Notes: generated by a model not told the origin, from the letters alone. Counted from the first letter of the stretch, positions 8,400 to 16,806 are shown. The stretch is 35,618 nt of DNA from JAURDE01 sp965365285 (GCA_965365285.1 CBDUBC010000018.1:1-35618); one strand, 5' to 3'. Numbers and translations: made by a program.

Positions 8400-8602
8400 T
8401 GTCTGATCTTTTTAATCTTTTCGTCCACTTCTTCGAGGAGGATGAGGAGTTCGTTGGTGATGGCAAAGGGATCCTCGAAATTGACAATACCTAAGCTAAA
8501 AAGCTCATCCCTGGTCTTTCGACTAAGCTTTTCATAGGGATTGATCATTTGGCATAACTCAGAGAGTTTTTTTGCCTTTTGTTCGAGGTCTTGTGGTTCC
8601 AT
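8396..8602 (-). CDS. Small hypothetical protein upstream of the rRNA methyltransferase
   Basis: A 68-residue, charged, mostly helical protein of unknown family. AAGGA lies just upstream of the ATG. Its TGA overlaps the GTG of the methyltransferase by 4 nt, a classic coupled arrangement. The sequence has no membrane segment. The C-terminal half (LLILLEEVDEKIKKI) could be a short coiled coil. The divergent gene on the plus strand starts only 31 bp away, so the two promoters must overlap each other or the coding ends. Confidence 0.55.
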   Translation of the reverse strand: MEPQDLEQKAKKLSELCQMINPYEKLSRKTRDELFSLGIVNFEDPFAITNELLILLEEVDEKIKKIRQ

Positions 8603-8633
8603 CTTGGTCCTTAAGTTGCATACATAATGCCAT

Positions 8634-9482
8634 ATGATGAAAACTTTGGCATATTATTTTCTTGTTTTGTTCCTTGGATTTTGGGGCACAGAGCTTTATC
8701 GCGCCTTTTTTCAAACATCTGAAACTCCGCTTATTGATGCTCACTTAAGTTATCTTCGCTGGTGGAAATGCCATTATCCTTTTGATCTCTCTTTAAAGCA
8801 TTTAAAATCCCTTCCAAAGTATAGGTTCTATACCGATCTCATGAATAGACTTTTAAACCTTCAAAGAACTTATGGAAAATCCCCAGAAAATAGCTTTGGT
8901 GATCTCAGAAAGGCCTTAATGAAGCAGAGAAATTTTCATTTGAAATACCTCAGTATTAATCGAACGGCCTTTCTTCAGTTCTTTGTGATGGGGCTTCTTG
9001 TTTGGATAATGGTGATCCTAAGCTCTTATTCCCTTGCATGGAAGCCGCCAACAGGCCTGATCATCATAATTGTTGTGCTTCAAACCATGGGGCTTTTACT
9101 CTATCGCTGGCTGAGTAAGGTTGTAGATCACAGGTTGTTTAAAAGCTATAATGCGATGCTCTATCAATCAACCCAATTCCTCTGTCTATATCAAAGTGGG
9201 CTGCCTTATCAAAAAGTATTGGAGATGAGCCAAATCACTAAGGTCCCTTTTGAAAAAGAGCTTAAATCAGAGCTTGATTCCATGCTTAATCGTTGGCAAA
9301 AACATGGACAAAGAATTGAAGAAGATATTCAGGAATTGATCGATCAAATTTGGGCCGCTCTTTACTTAACATTCGAGCAATTCTTACAATTTATGGCCCT
9401 GTTAAGGCTGTTTACTCTTGTTTTCTTCTTTCTTTCTTCGTATTTTTGCTACTTAGCATATTTGATGAATTCGCTGATATAA
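8634..9482 (+). CDS. TadB/TadC (T2SF)-like membrane protein, tentative
   Basis: A 282-residue inner-membrane protein with four predicted membrane spans at about 5-25, 111-132, 140-160 and 258-279. Between spans are two soluble helical blocks. The one after span three (LCLYQSGLPYQKVLEMSQ, then KSELDSMLNRWQKHG) follows the general layout of T2SF domains of TadB/TadC pilus platform proteins, but conserved residues are few. No Shine-Dalgarno is visible; a CATAAT box ends five bases before the ATG. The pilus cluster lies 3 kb downstream on the other strand, which makes a platform role attractive. The call rests on topology and context only. Confidence 0.45.
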   Translation: MMKTLAYYFLVLFLGFWGTELYRAFFQTSETPLIDAHLSYLRWWKCHYPFDLSLKHLKSLPKYRFYTDLMNRLLNLQRTYGKSPENSFGDLRKALMKQRNFHLKYLSINRTAFLQFFVMGLLVWIMVILSSYSLAWKPPTGLIIIIVVLQTMGLLLYRWLSKVVDHRLFKSYNAMLYQSTQFLCLYQSGLPYQKVLEMSQITKVPFEKELKSELDSMLNRWQKHGQRIEEDIQELIDQIWAALYLTFEQFLQFMALLRLFTLVFFFLSSYFCYLAYLMNSLI

Positions 9483-9493
9483 AGGATAGAAAA

Positions 9494-11170
9494 ATGGCAC
9501 TGAACGACAAACAAATTATCTACTCTATGAACCGCGTTTCTAAGGTTTATGGACAAAAATACGTTTTAAAAAATATTACTCTTGGTTATTACTACGGCGC
9601 TAAAATTGGAGTTTTAGGTCTCAATGGTGCTGGTAAGTCGACTCTTCTTAGAATTCTCGCAGGAATCGATGATGATCATCTCGGTGAAGCGGTTCTTTCA
9701 AAAGGCTATACGATTGGTATTCTTGAGCAAGAGCCAAAACTAGATCCAGAAAAAACAGTAAAAGAAATCGTAGAAGAAGGGGCCGCAGAAACGGTTCGAC
9801 TTCTTAAAGAGTGGGATGAAGTCAACGCAGGTTTTGAAGATCCAAACGCAGACTTTGATAAACTTCTCGCTAAACAAGCAAAACTCCAAGATCAACTAGA
9901 TGCCTCTAATGCTTGGGATCTTGATAGTCGACTTGATCTCGCTATGGAAGCCCTTCGATGTCCTCCAGCGGATCAAAAAGTAGGAGTTCTCTCAGGTGGT
10001 GAGAAAAGAAGGGTGGCCCTTTGTAGACTTCTTCTACAAGAGCCCGATGTTCTTCTTCTTGATGAGCCGACTAACCACCTTGATGCGGAAACAGTTTGGT
10101 GGCTTGAGCGGCATCTTCAAAATTATAAGGGGACCGTCATTGCGGTAACCCACGATCGATACTTCCTTGATAATGTTGCCGGATGGATTCTAGAACTCGA
10201 TAGGGGAGAAGGGATCCCCTTTGAAGGAAACTATACTTCTTGGCTTGAGCAAAAATCTCAAAGACTTGAACAAGAAGAAAAGTCAGAGTCCAAAAGACAA
10301 AAGGCAATGAAAGAGGAGCTTGAATGGATCAAAGCACCCCCCAAGGCAAGAAGAGCAAAATCTAAGGCGAGAATTAGAGAATATGAAGAAAGGCTAAAAA
10401 ATCAAAAAGAAAAATATAACGAGACTAATGAACTCTTTATTCCACCAGGACCAAGATTAGGGGATGTGGTTATTGAGGCTCAGAATATCCAAAAAGGCTT
10501 TGGAGATAAGCTTCTCTACGACAATCTCAGTTTTAAACTTCCACCTGGGGGAATCGTTGGGGTAATCGGTCCAAACGGTGCTGGTAAGACTACTCTTTTT
10601 AGAATGATCACAGAACAAGAAAAGCCAGATGCGGGTAATTTCGTTGTGGGAGAAACCGTAAAGCTTTCTTACGTGGATCAAAATAGAGAACTTAATCCAG
10701 ATGAAACAGTTTATCAGGCCATTAGTGGTGGGACTGAATTCATTAAAATTGGGGATCGAGATATCAACACGAGAGCATATATCGCTAAATTTAACTTTAC
10801 TGGTGATGATCAACAGAAAAAAACGACCGAACTTTCCGGTGGTGAAAGAAATCGAGTTTTCCTCGCTAAAATGCTTCGAGAGGAAGGAAACGTTCTTCTT
10901 CTGGATGAGCCAACGAACGATTTGGACGTAAATACTCTTAGAGCTCTTGAAGCTGCTCTGATCGATTATGCCGGTTGTGCTGTAGTCATCTCCCACGATC
11001 GTTATTTTCTTGATAGAATTGCTACTCATATCCTCGCTTTTGAAGGGAACTCAGAAGTGGTATGGTTTGATGGAAACTTCTCCGAATACGAAGAGGATAA
11101 GAAAAAGAGACTTGGAGATAAGGCGCTTACTCCATCTCGAATTGGATACAAAAAACTTAAGAGAGACTAA
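9494..11170 (+). CDS. ettA: Energy-dependent translational throttle protein EttA (ABC-F)
   Basis: A 558-residue soluble ABC-F ATPase that binds the ribosomal E site and gates entry into elongation according to ATP/ADP. The ATG at 9494 is chosen over upstream in-frame starts because AAAGGA precedes it and the protein then matches E. coli EttA (555 residues). Both ATPase cassettes are intact: Walker A GLNGAGKST and GPNGAGKTT, signatures LSGGEKRR and LSGGERNR, Walker B LLLDEPTNHLD and LLLDEPTNDLD. The charged linker between them (WIKAPPKARRAKSKARI) is the tRNA-interacting segment of EttA-type proteins. Aspartokinase follows after 2 bp. Confidence 0.93.
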   Translation: MALNDKQIIYSMNRVSKVYGQKYVLKNITLGYYYGAKIGVLGLNGAGKSTLLRILAGIDDDHLGEAVLSKGYTIGILEQEPKLDPEKTVKEIVEEGAAETVRLLKEWDEVNAGFEDPNADFDKLLAKQAKLQDQLDASNAWDLDSRLDLAMEALRCPPADQKVGVLSGGEKRRVALCRLLLQEPDVLLLDEPTNHLDAETVWWLERHLQNYKGTVIAVTHDRYFLDNVAGWILELDRGEGIPFEGNYTSWLEQKSQRLEQEEKSESKRQKAMKEELEWIKAPPKARRAKSKARIREYEERLKNQKEKYNETNELFIPPGPRLGDVVIEAQNIQKGFGDKLLYDNLSFKLPPGGIVGVIGPNGAGKTTLFRMITEQEKPDAGNFVVGETVKLSYVDQNRELNPDETVYQAISGGTEFIKIGDRDINTRAYIAKFNFTGDDQQKKTTELSGGERNRVFLAKMLREEGNVLLLDEPTNDLDVNTLRALEAALIDYAGCAVVISHDRYFLDRIATHILAFEGNSEVVWFDGNFSEYEEDKKKRLGDKALTPSRIGYKKLKRD

Positions 11171-11172
11171 AC

Positions 11173-12468
11173 GTGATCATAACCAAATTTGGTGGGAGTA
11201 GTGTAAAAGACGCCAGCTCTCTTCTTCATTGTCTTAAGATTCTTCAGGAAAAACCTGAAAGATGCCTTGCTGTTGTTTCAGCAAGCGGAAAGACAACGAA
11301 TCAATTGGATACCATCTGGTGTGCTACGGAAAAACAGGGCCCTTTTAAAGAGCTTGTGGATCAGCACCGTCAAATGGCGCGAGAGCTTGAAGTCTATCCT
11401 TATGCAATGGTTTACTTGGATCGAATGGAAAGTCGAGGAAAGGAGCTATTAAAGGATACAACTCAAATTTGGGCAAAAGATGAATTTCTTTCTCTTGGCG
11501 AGCAAATGTCTTCTTTTCTCTTTTATCGAAAGGCCCAACAGGTTCTTTGTGATCGAGATATTGAATTTGCCTATTCTTATGACTTCATTAAAACAGACTC
11601 TTCTTTTGGAGAGGCCATTCCAAATATTGATCAAAGCTTTCAACTGATTAAGGAAAATATTAAACCTCAAGCAAATAAACTCACGATCACTCAAGGCTTT
11701 CTTGGAATGGATTCAGAAGGGCGGATTACAACCCTCGGACGAGAAGGTTCTGATTATTCGGCTTCTCTTTTTACTGGGGCTCTCGAAGCTTCTCTTCTCG
11801 AAATATGGACGGATGTGGATGGAGTTTATAATCTTGATCCTAATCGTTTTCAAAATGCTAAAAGACTTCATTGTCTAAGCTTTCATCAAGCCGATCATCT
11901 AGCAAAGTCCGGAATGAAAGTTCTCTTTAAAAGAACGATGGAGCCACTCAACCAAGAAAGAACAATGGTCTTTGTTGGAAAGACGTCCTCTCCTGAAAAA
12001 GGTGGAACCATCATCTCTAAAGAAGATCATGAAAAGAGTGATCGCTTAGGAATTAGCGTCAGAGAAATGGTTGGTCATATTAAATTAACCCTTGATCAGG
12101 ACAAATGTAGTAAAGAACATGCTCTCACGAATATGAAAATTCTTTTCGAGCAGCTTAATGTTTATCCTCTTTTTTATAGTGCGGAAGATATCCTTTTAGA
12201 GGGTGGAAAAGAGCTTGATGCTGTCACTGAAAAGCTTAAAGAATTTGCAAAACCAGAAGTCTTTTTAAATCGTCAGATGATTAATCTTATTGGTGATCAG
12301 CTTCACGATCTCAAATCGTCCCTTGAAAAGTTCATACAAGGCTGTGAAGAGAAGGCCAAGACTCTTGAAGTTATTGAAGAAAGCAGTAAGCTTATTCGAC
12401 TTGTTGGCCCACAAATTAACTATCCAGAATTTTTCGAGGATCTAGAGAATTTCTTCTTTAGAAAATAA
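11173..12468 (+). CDS. lysC: Aspartate kinase
   Basis: A 431-residue aspartokinase catalysing the first step of the Lys/Thr/Met branch. KFGGSSV at residues 5-11, GFLGMD with TTLGREGSDYSAS (187-198) and TDVDGVYNLDPN (213-224) are the kinase signatures. The C-terminal 130 residues should hold the ACT regulatory pair, but they are strongly diverged, so feedback ligand cannot be read. The gene begins with GTG two bases after ettA and is probably co-transcribed. Its last 27 bp overlap the convergent ATPase gene. The assignment to monofunctional aspartokinase is firm; the symbol lysC is by convention. Confidence 0.88.
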   Translation: MIITKFGGSSVKDASSLLHCLKILQEKPERCLAVVSASGKTTNQLDTIWCATEKQGPFKELVDQHRQMARELEVYPYAMVYLDRMESRGKELLKDTTQIWAKDEFLSLGEQMSSFLFYRKAQQVLCDRDIEFAYSYDFIKTDSSFGEAIPNIDQSFQLIKENIKPQANKLTITQGFLGMDSEGRITTLGREGSDYSASLFTGALEASLLEIWTDVDGVYNLDPNRFQNAKRLHCLSFHQADHLAKSGMKVLFKRTMEPLNQERTMVFVGKTSSPEKGGTIISKEDHEKSDRLGISVREMVGHIKLTLDQDKCSKEHALTNMKILFEQLNVYPLFYSAEDILLEGGKELDAVTEKLKEFAKPEVFLNRQMINLIGDQLHDLKSSLEKFIQGCEEKAKTLEVIEESSKLIRLVGPQINYPEFFEDLENFFFRK

Positions 12469-13476
12469 TCTCTCATAAAAAGTATTCTTTCCATCACTGC
12501 CGCGGACCTCGATAATTTCTTTTATTTCCCTTTTTTCAAGGTAGAGGACACAATCGATATTTTTACAAATCATTTGATGAAGAATTTCAAAAGAAATATT
12601 TTGAAGATTAGAATAAAGACCAACTAAAAGAGCGAGTCGAGTAATTCCATCAACCGCAGAGTTGGCATGAATGGAGGAAAGAATACCTTTATGACCGGTA
12701 TTCATTGCCATCAGATAAGTGATGGCCTCAATGGATCGAATTTCTCCCACGATAATTCGAGAGGGTCTAAGCCTTAAGGCATAGCTTAAAAGCCTATGCA
12801 TGGAGGTTCTTTCATTGTCCTCATTGGACACAAGAGATGTATGAGAAGATCTTGTCGTCATAATTTCTTTGGTGTCTTCGATGCTTAAAATATGTTCATC
12901 TTCTTCGATACTTCCAAGAAGAGAGCTAAGAAGGGCGGTTTTACCTGAGCCTGTTTTTCCACAAATGAGTATATTTTTCTTTTCCATCATAAAGGATTCA
13001 AGTAATTTTTTGACGTTTAAATTTTGATTAAATTGTTCTAACGAAAAGTGCTGAGTGCGAATTCTTCTTAAAAAACATCGCGCTTTATCATTGGAATTAA
13101 GATCCCCATGAATAAGGGTACAACGAATATCATAACCAAAAAGTTTCGTATGAAAACTCACAAAAGGATTTGAGGTATTCCAGAAAATATTATTTTTAAT
13201 AGCGAGAACTTCAAGGCTTAATTGAAAGACTTCTCCATTCATATTATGTAAATTATAATTTTTAAAATGAAGCTTACTCTCTACTTGAAGCTGGTACTCA
13301 TTATAAATGAGAACTTCACTCCAATCTGGCTCCTTTTCCATAACCTCTTTAAGAAAATAAAGTCTAAAGATATTTTCACACAGCTCTGTTAGCTCTGGAC
13401 ATTTTTCCACTAAAGAATCAGGAAACTCCGTTTCCGAGCGAGAAATTAAATCATAGATCGGCAAAAGGGAAATCAA
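12442..13476 (-). CDS. CpaF/TadA-type secretion ATPase
   Basis: A 344-residue hexameric-type ATPase that would power assembly of a Tad/Flp-like pilus from the cytoplasmic face. Walker A is GKTGSGKT (173-180); ILSIEDTKEI near 197-205 is the Asp box; IIVGEIRSIEA near 241-251 is Walker B; His270 lies in SSIHANSAVDG. It is about 100 residues shorter than typical CpaF because the N-terminal helical domain is reduced. The TTG start is supported by AAGGAG six bases upstream. It is the last gene of the pilus-like operon, 3 bp after the secretin-like gene. Confidence 0.85.
   Translation of the reverse strand: MISLLPIYDLISRSETEFPDSLVEKCPELTELCENIFRLYFLKEVMEKEPDWSEVLIYNEYQLQVESKLHFKNYNLHNMNGEVFQLSLEVLAIKNNIFWNTSNPFVSFHTKLFGYDIRCTLIHGDLNSNDKARCFLRRIRTQHFSLEQFNQNLNVKKLLESFMMEKKNILICGKTGSGKTALLSSLLGSIEEDEHILSIEDTKEIMTTRSSHTSLVSNEDNERTSMHRLLSYALRLRPSRIIVGEIRSIEAITYLMAMNTGHKGILSSIHANSAVDGITRLALLVGLYSNLQNISFEILHQMICKNIDCVLYLEKREIKEIIEVRGSDGKNTFYERLFSKEEIL
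12444..12473. terminator. Weak inverted repeat at convergent gene ends
   Basis: AGAGA (12444-12448) pairs with TCTCT (12469-12473), and inside them ATTTCT can pair with AGAAA-T with one bulge around loop TCTTT. The dyad covers both overlapping stop regions of aspartokinase and the ATPase. Stability is low and T-runs are short, so a bidirectional terminator is only possible, not shown. Confidence 0.25.
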
Positions 13477-13479
13477 TCA

Positions 13480-14940
13480 CTACTCCTTTTTAGAGACTTT
13501 TATGAGTGCCACAACTTTTTTATGGCCACTTCCCTCATACTTCCCTTTAAAAAGAATCCCAAGGAGAGGGATTTGACCAAGAAGTGGAAAAGAATTCTCG
13601 GAGAGGTCATTTGAATTGATTCCTAATTCAAAAAGCTGATATACCTGATGTTCTTTTAAAGAGAGTTGAGAGGAGCTATGGCTTCCTGAGATAGAGCCTT
13701 TTGAATTATGAGGACCAGTTAATGAGGTCTTATATTTTAGATTGTAATAATTCCCCTTTTTCTTAAGAAGCATCTCAATTTTAAGACCGCTAAATTTCCA
13801 GCCAAGAGTAATTTTTTCCTTAGTCTCACTATTATAAGAGGATTCTGTTCCCATACGAATCGTGCCTTTTCGGTCAAGCTGAAGAATCATTTTGTGATCG
13901 ACAAGAATGGAGAGATCGAGCTTTCTTTGACTGAGAAAAATCTTATTCTTTTCTAAAATACTATTAAAATCTCTATTGTAAAAAGAGTGAAGTCCAGCTT
14001 CAATTTGAGAAAGACCTAAATCAATATTCTCTCCAAAAATATTTTCAAGCTGATAAAGCTTGATATGAAGCTCATAATTTTGTTCAGAGTTAAAATTCTT
14101 AGAGGCAAGAATATCGAGGATAAATTTCTTTTTGAGTTTATGAACGGTACCTTCTGATAAGCTTTGTCCCTGTCCGTAACTACACTGAAAGCTTACATAT
14201 TCTCTTTGGCAGTGAACATCCTCTATATATTCATCCCAAAAGGAGCGGTAGAGCTCTATTAGAAACTCTCGATGAAGGACAGAGGATAGATTTATCTGGA
14301 GAACGACTTTAGAATGATAGGCTTGCCATATTTCTTTAAGGATTTTATAGCTTGAGGCCGTTTCAAGCGTGCCTGTGGCATGAACCAAAGGGCCCTTAAA
14401 ACTCACTTCTAGCCCTAGATTTCTCAATGAGTCGGCAATATGAGTAAGTTTTAGTTGCTCTTTTTTAGAAAGGACATAGACCCCAAAGCGATGGACCTCT
14501 CCTTTTTTATTCCAATAGCGCATCTCGCTATAACCCAGCCTTTTGCCCTTAATCAGGATTATTTCCTTTTCAGGTAGATATTTGGCAGAGAGCACTTCTT
14601 TGTTTCCAAGAGTGAATTTAGTCAATTGGGGGGTCTTGAGCTCTTCATGCTCGCCTTTTGATATCAATAGGTTAGCAAGGCCTGTAGAAGGAAAGCTGAA
14701 AAAAATCACTAGGATAGCCCCTCCGGCTTTGACATAAGGTTTCACCGAGGGTAGAAAACCACTCTGAATTAATCTTGTCTGCAGGAGATACAAAATGGTT
14801 TCTAGAACGGCCGTTACAGAGAATAGAAGAAAGAACAAAAGAGTCAAAGCTGGCCAAAAAAGAAAGGCCAAAGATAGAAACAAGGGAACAACTCCTAAGT
14901 TTCCAATCCACGAAGATAAGAAATAACTTAATTCTTCCAT
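13480..14940 (-). CDS. CpaC/RcpA-like secretin, divergent
   Basis: An outer-membrane pilus-secretin candidate of 486 residues if started at the ATG at 14940 (an in-frame GTG lies at 15012). The segment LTKFTLGNKEVLSAKYLPEK and following GYSEMRYWNKKGEV resembles the pilus N-domain of CpaC. The end contains FPLLGQIPLLGILFKGKY, which matches the secretin signature P-LG-IP-LG-LF, but the terminal strand (VVALIKVS) is short. Unusually, two hydrophobic spans (about 15-55) precede what looks like a normal signal peptide (AGGAILVIFFSFPSTGLA). The middle is poorly conserved. Position between a CpaB-position gene and the CpaF gene fits tad order. Confidence 0.7.
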   Translation of the reverse strand: MEELSYFLSSWIGNLGVVPLFLSLAFLFWPALTLLFFLLFSVTAVLETILYLLQTRLIQSGFLPSVKPYVKAGGAILVIFFSFPSTGLANLLISKGEHEELKTPQLTKFTLGNKEVLSAKYLPEKEIILIKGKRLGYSEMRYWNKKGEVHRFGVYVLSKKEQLKLTHIADSLRNLGLEVSFKGPLVHATGTLETASSYKILKEIWQAYHSKVVLQINLSSVLHREFLIELYRSFWDEYIEDVHCQREYVSFQCSYGQGQSLSEGTVHKLKKKFILDILASKNFNSEQNYELHIKLYQLENIFGENIDLGLSQIEAGLHSFYNRDFNSILEKNKIFLSQRKLDLSILVDHKMILQLDRKGTIRMGTESSYNSETKEKITLGWKFSGLKIEMLLKKKGNYYNLKYKTSLTGPHNSKGSISGSHSSSQLSLKEHQVYQLFELGINSNDLSENSFPLLGQIPLLGILFKGKYEGSGHKKVVALIKVSKKE

Positions 14941-15215
14941 AATACTCTCAACTTTTTCAATAAATCTGTTCTGAGGATGGGGAATGTAAGTCTTTCCCCA
15001 GTATTCACACACACCTGAGCAATGACCTCATGTTCGGGTTTACAACCTTTTTTGCTTTTTATCTGAATCATATCTGCAGGAATAAAATACTTCTCTTGAA
15101 GTAATCTCTGTACCATTTGAGACGTCTCATCTTCTTTAAAATGAGTAATAACAAAATACTCTCGTGAATTAAGCAGAGAGCTCCAAAAAAAGATCAAGCT
15201 AAAAAATAATTTCAT
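14928..15215 (-). CDS. Small secreted hypothetical protein in pilus cluster
   Basis: With the ATG at 15215 the product is 95 residues and begins with a signal peptide (MKLFFSLIFFWSSLLNS). An in-frame start at 15263 would only add a poorly placed leader. The mature part is basic and contains two Cys (KKGCKPEHEV and AQVCVNTGE) that may pair. Pattern ITHFKEDETSQMVQRLLQEK suggests an alpha/beta domain. It overlaps both neighbours by about 13-17 bp. The slot corresponds to accessory periplasmic genes (such as rcpB) in tad loci, but I see no family match. Confidence 0.5.
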   Translation of the reverse strand: MKLFFSLIFFWSSLLNSREYFVITHFKEDETSQMVQRLLQEKYFIPADMIQIKSKKGCKPEHEVIAQVCVNTGERLTFPILRTDLLKKLRVLWKN

Positions 15216-15654
15216 AAGAGGTTTTCTTTTTTGGAGATTGAGATAGGCCAGAAGGGTGAGCAATAAAAATTTGTGAAGAGGTTTTTAGGATTTTAAGACC
15301 GTCCTCACTCGGTAGATCGACGGGATAAAGCTCACTATTTTCATTGTCATCCCATATAGGGCGAAAATAGAGCACGGAGTTTCGACTTAATATTTTCCCC
15401 TCGGTATTACTCAGTAAGATAGGGATTTCGATTTGTCCTTGTTTTGGCTTCAGTAATAATTTTAAAGGGAGATGATAGCGAATAAATCCATCTTGAGGTT
15501 CAGGTAGAGGGGATGAAGCTGGTTCAGTTTGTCCCTTAGAGAGTCCCAGACCAAGAAGTAAAACCGTATTACTAATGAGAATAGCAACAAAAATTCTAAA
15601 TTTGATCCCAGTTGTATTTAAACTCTTTAATAATACGGGTAAGACTTTTTTCAT
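15199..15654 (-). CDS. Membrane-anchored protein at the CpaB/RcpC position
   Basis: A 151-residue protein from the ATG at 15654 (a TTG at 15666 is in frame). One N-terminal membrane span (FVAILISNTVLLLGLGL, about 23-39) is followed by a Pro/Ser/Glu linker and a beta-rich domain (YHLPLKLLLKPKQGQIEIP). CpaB/RcpC proteins share this plan, a single span and periplasmic beta domain, and the gene sits between pilin genes and secretin as cpaB does. I cannot see a convincing SAF motif, so homology is unproven. Confidence 0.45.
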   Translation of the reverse strand: MKKVLPVLLKSLNTTGIKFRIFVAILISNTVLLLGLGLSKGQTEPASSPLPEPQDGFIRYHLPLKLLLKPKQGQIEIPILLSNTEGKILSRNSVLYFRPIWDDNENSELYPVDLPSEDGLKILKTSSQIFIAHPSGLSQSPKKKTSYEIIF

Positions 15655-15696
15655 AAAACTTTTCAAATCCTAAAGATGAAATAATGAGAAAGGTCA

Positions 15697-16254
15697 TTAA
15701 AGTGAGAAGAAAGATAAACTCCCACTCCGAACTTCCTCTGTTTTGACTGTTTTTCCTAGTTTGAGATCGTATTGCACTCTTAATAGGATTCCTTTTTTAC
15801 TCCGCAGACTCATTTGCCAAATTCTTTTCTCAAATTTGGCCAAACCACCTAAACTACGCTCCAATTTTTCAAAAGAGCTTTTATAGGGTTTATTTTTTAA
15901 AACAAGAGCTTTATGAGTTAAATAACAATGCTTTTGAAAGAAAAGATTTTTTAGATATGAAACATGTTGAAGATCCTGGGTGACTTGAAGGGCTTTTTTG
16001 AGCTTCAGAGAGGCTACTTTAAGATGGGGAATAAGAATCGCCTTATTTAAAAGTGAAATTTTATGATTAAAAAGCTTCATTTTCTTTATATAGTTCAAAT
16101 TGATTTTATGGTTGGATTTAAAACAGAGATAAATTTCAGTTCGATCCTTTATATGATCTTTGCTTCTAAGATATTGAAGATGCTGCCATAAAAGAAGAGA
16201 AGCTAGGCTATTTATGAGCATGATGCTAAATAGAGAGAAACCATGATTATTCAT
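15697..16254 (-). CDS. Pseudopilin-like protein
   Basis: A 185-residue protein whose N-terminus resembles a type IV prepilin: a short leader MNNHG followed by FSLFSIMLINSLASLLLW, giving a G|F prepilin-peptidase site and a hydrophobic helix. Glu at mature position 5 is missing (Ser instead), as in some tip pseudopilins. The remainder is strongly basic and helical (KKMKLFNHKISLLNKAIL), with a possible beta end. It overlaps the preceding small gene by 8 bp. TadE/TadF-type minor pilins occupy the same place in tad loci. Confidence 0.5.
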   Translation of the reverse strand: MNNHGFSLFSIMLINSLASLLLWQHLQYLRSKDHIKDRTEIYLCFKSNHKINLNYIKKMKLFNHKISLLNKAILIPHLKVASLKLKKALQVTQDLQHVSYLKNLFFQKHCYLTHKALVLKNKPYKSSFEKLERSLGGLAKFEKRIWQMSLRSKKGILLRVQYDLKLGKTVKTEEVRSGSLSFFSL

Positions 16255-16483
16255 AATGTCCTAAAGATAGATTCTTAAAAGAAGGCAATCCTTTGATAGA
16301 ATTGCCACGAATAGAAATACCTCGACATCGATATAAAATAGCTTTTCTGCTATGAGTATTTTGAGTGGCTGTAATTGTGATTTGCCTTAGCCCCTTTTTG
16401 AGGCAAAGTTTGTGGAGAGAGGTGGTAAAAAAATTAAGATAAAGGGTAAGGATTAAAAGCCATCCGATGATACTAAAATACAT
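16247..16483 (-). CDS. Small membrane protein after Flp pilin
   Basis: A 78-residue protein with one N-terminal hydrophobic segment (YFSIIGWLLILTLYLNFF) and a basic remainder containing two Cys (LCLKKG, YRCRG). It starts one base after the pilin stop and overlaps the next gene by 8 bp, so it is embedded in the pilus operon. The layout (one span, small extracytoplasmic part) could fit a TadE-like minor pilin, but the prepilin cleavage motif is not seen. No family is recognised. Confidence 0.45.
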   Translation of the reverse strand: MYFSIIGWLLILTLYLNFFTTSLHKLCLKKGLRQITITATQNTHSRKAILYRCRGISIRGNSIKGLPSFKNLSLGHYE

Positions 16484-16484
16484 T

Positions 16485-16661
16485 TTATCGGTGGGGCAGA
16501 GAGTTTATTTCTTTTTTGAAATAATTAATTTGTTTTCGTATGGCATGACCATAATTACGTAGGGCCAATAGGCAAAAAATTCCTATTAAGCTGGAAAGGA
16601 GTATGTACTCCATCACACCCTGGCCGGACTCAGATTTAATTGATGATTGCTTTCTTTTCAT
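16485..16661 (-). CDS. flp: Flp-type pilin
   Basis: A 58-residue prepilin. Leader MKRKQSSIKSESG is followed by QGVMEYILLSSLIGIFCLLA. Cleavage after Gly13 would leave Glu at position 5 and Tyr at position 6, the hallmark of Flp pilins. A single hydrophobic helix and a short basic tail complete the protein, the usual Flp size. The ATG at 16661 is chosen over an upstream in-frame start because GGAG lies eight bases before it. It heads the minus-strand pilus-like operon, as flp does in tad loci. Confidence 0.8.
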   Translation of the reverse strand: MKRKQSSIKSESGQGVMEYILLSSLIGIFCLLALRNYGHAIRKQINYFKKEINSLPHR

Positions 16662-16731
16662 ATATTGTTCTCCAAAACTAAGTAGGTATTGGTCTAGAAG
16701 CAATCCTAATGCCATTTAGAGTCTCTACGAT

Positions 16732-16758
16732 ATCAAGGCCTTAAATCAAAAGCTTGAT
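16732..16758. promoter_or_regulatory. Spaced inverted repeat in pilin/SPOR divergent region
   Basis: ATCAAG (16732-16737) and CTTGAT (16753-16758) have centres 21 bp apart, about two helical turns. The self-complementary octamers AAGGCCTT (16735-16742) and TTGATCAA (16754-16761) overlap them. They lie about 70-100 bp upstream of the flp start and 84 bp upstream of the SPOR gene. They could be operator half-sites; AT-richness makes chance occurrence plausible. Confidence 0.25.
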
Positions 16759-16806
16759 CAAAGAAGTATGAGAAGTAGACCAATGTTTAATTTTTATTTT
16801 GATGGA

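Noticed and set aside
10457..11029. 190-codon open frame antisense to ettA
   Set aside because: It lies entirely within the strongly conserved second cassette of ettA, has no Shine-Dalgarno, and its product has no recognisable domain. It is a shadow of the codon bias.
14672..14911. Minus-strand 79-codon ORF in the secretin-like gene
   Set aside because: It lies in an alternative frame of the hydrophobic N-terminal region and has no start signal; the secretin frame carries the recognisable motifs.
15595..15696. 33-codon minus-strand ORF starting at a TAATG overlap with the pseudopilin stop
   Set aside because: The overlap is suggestive of coupling, but the ORF overlaps most of the membrane-span region of the next gene in another frame and lacks recognisable features.
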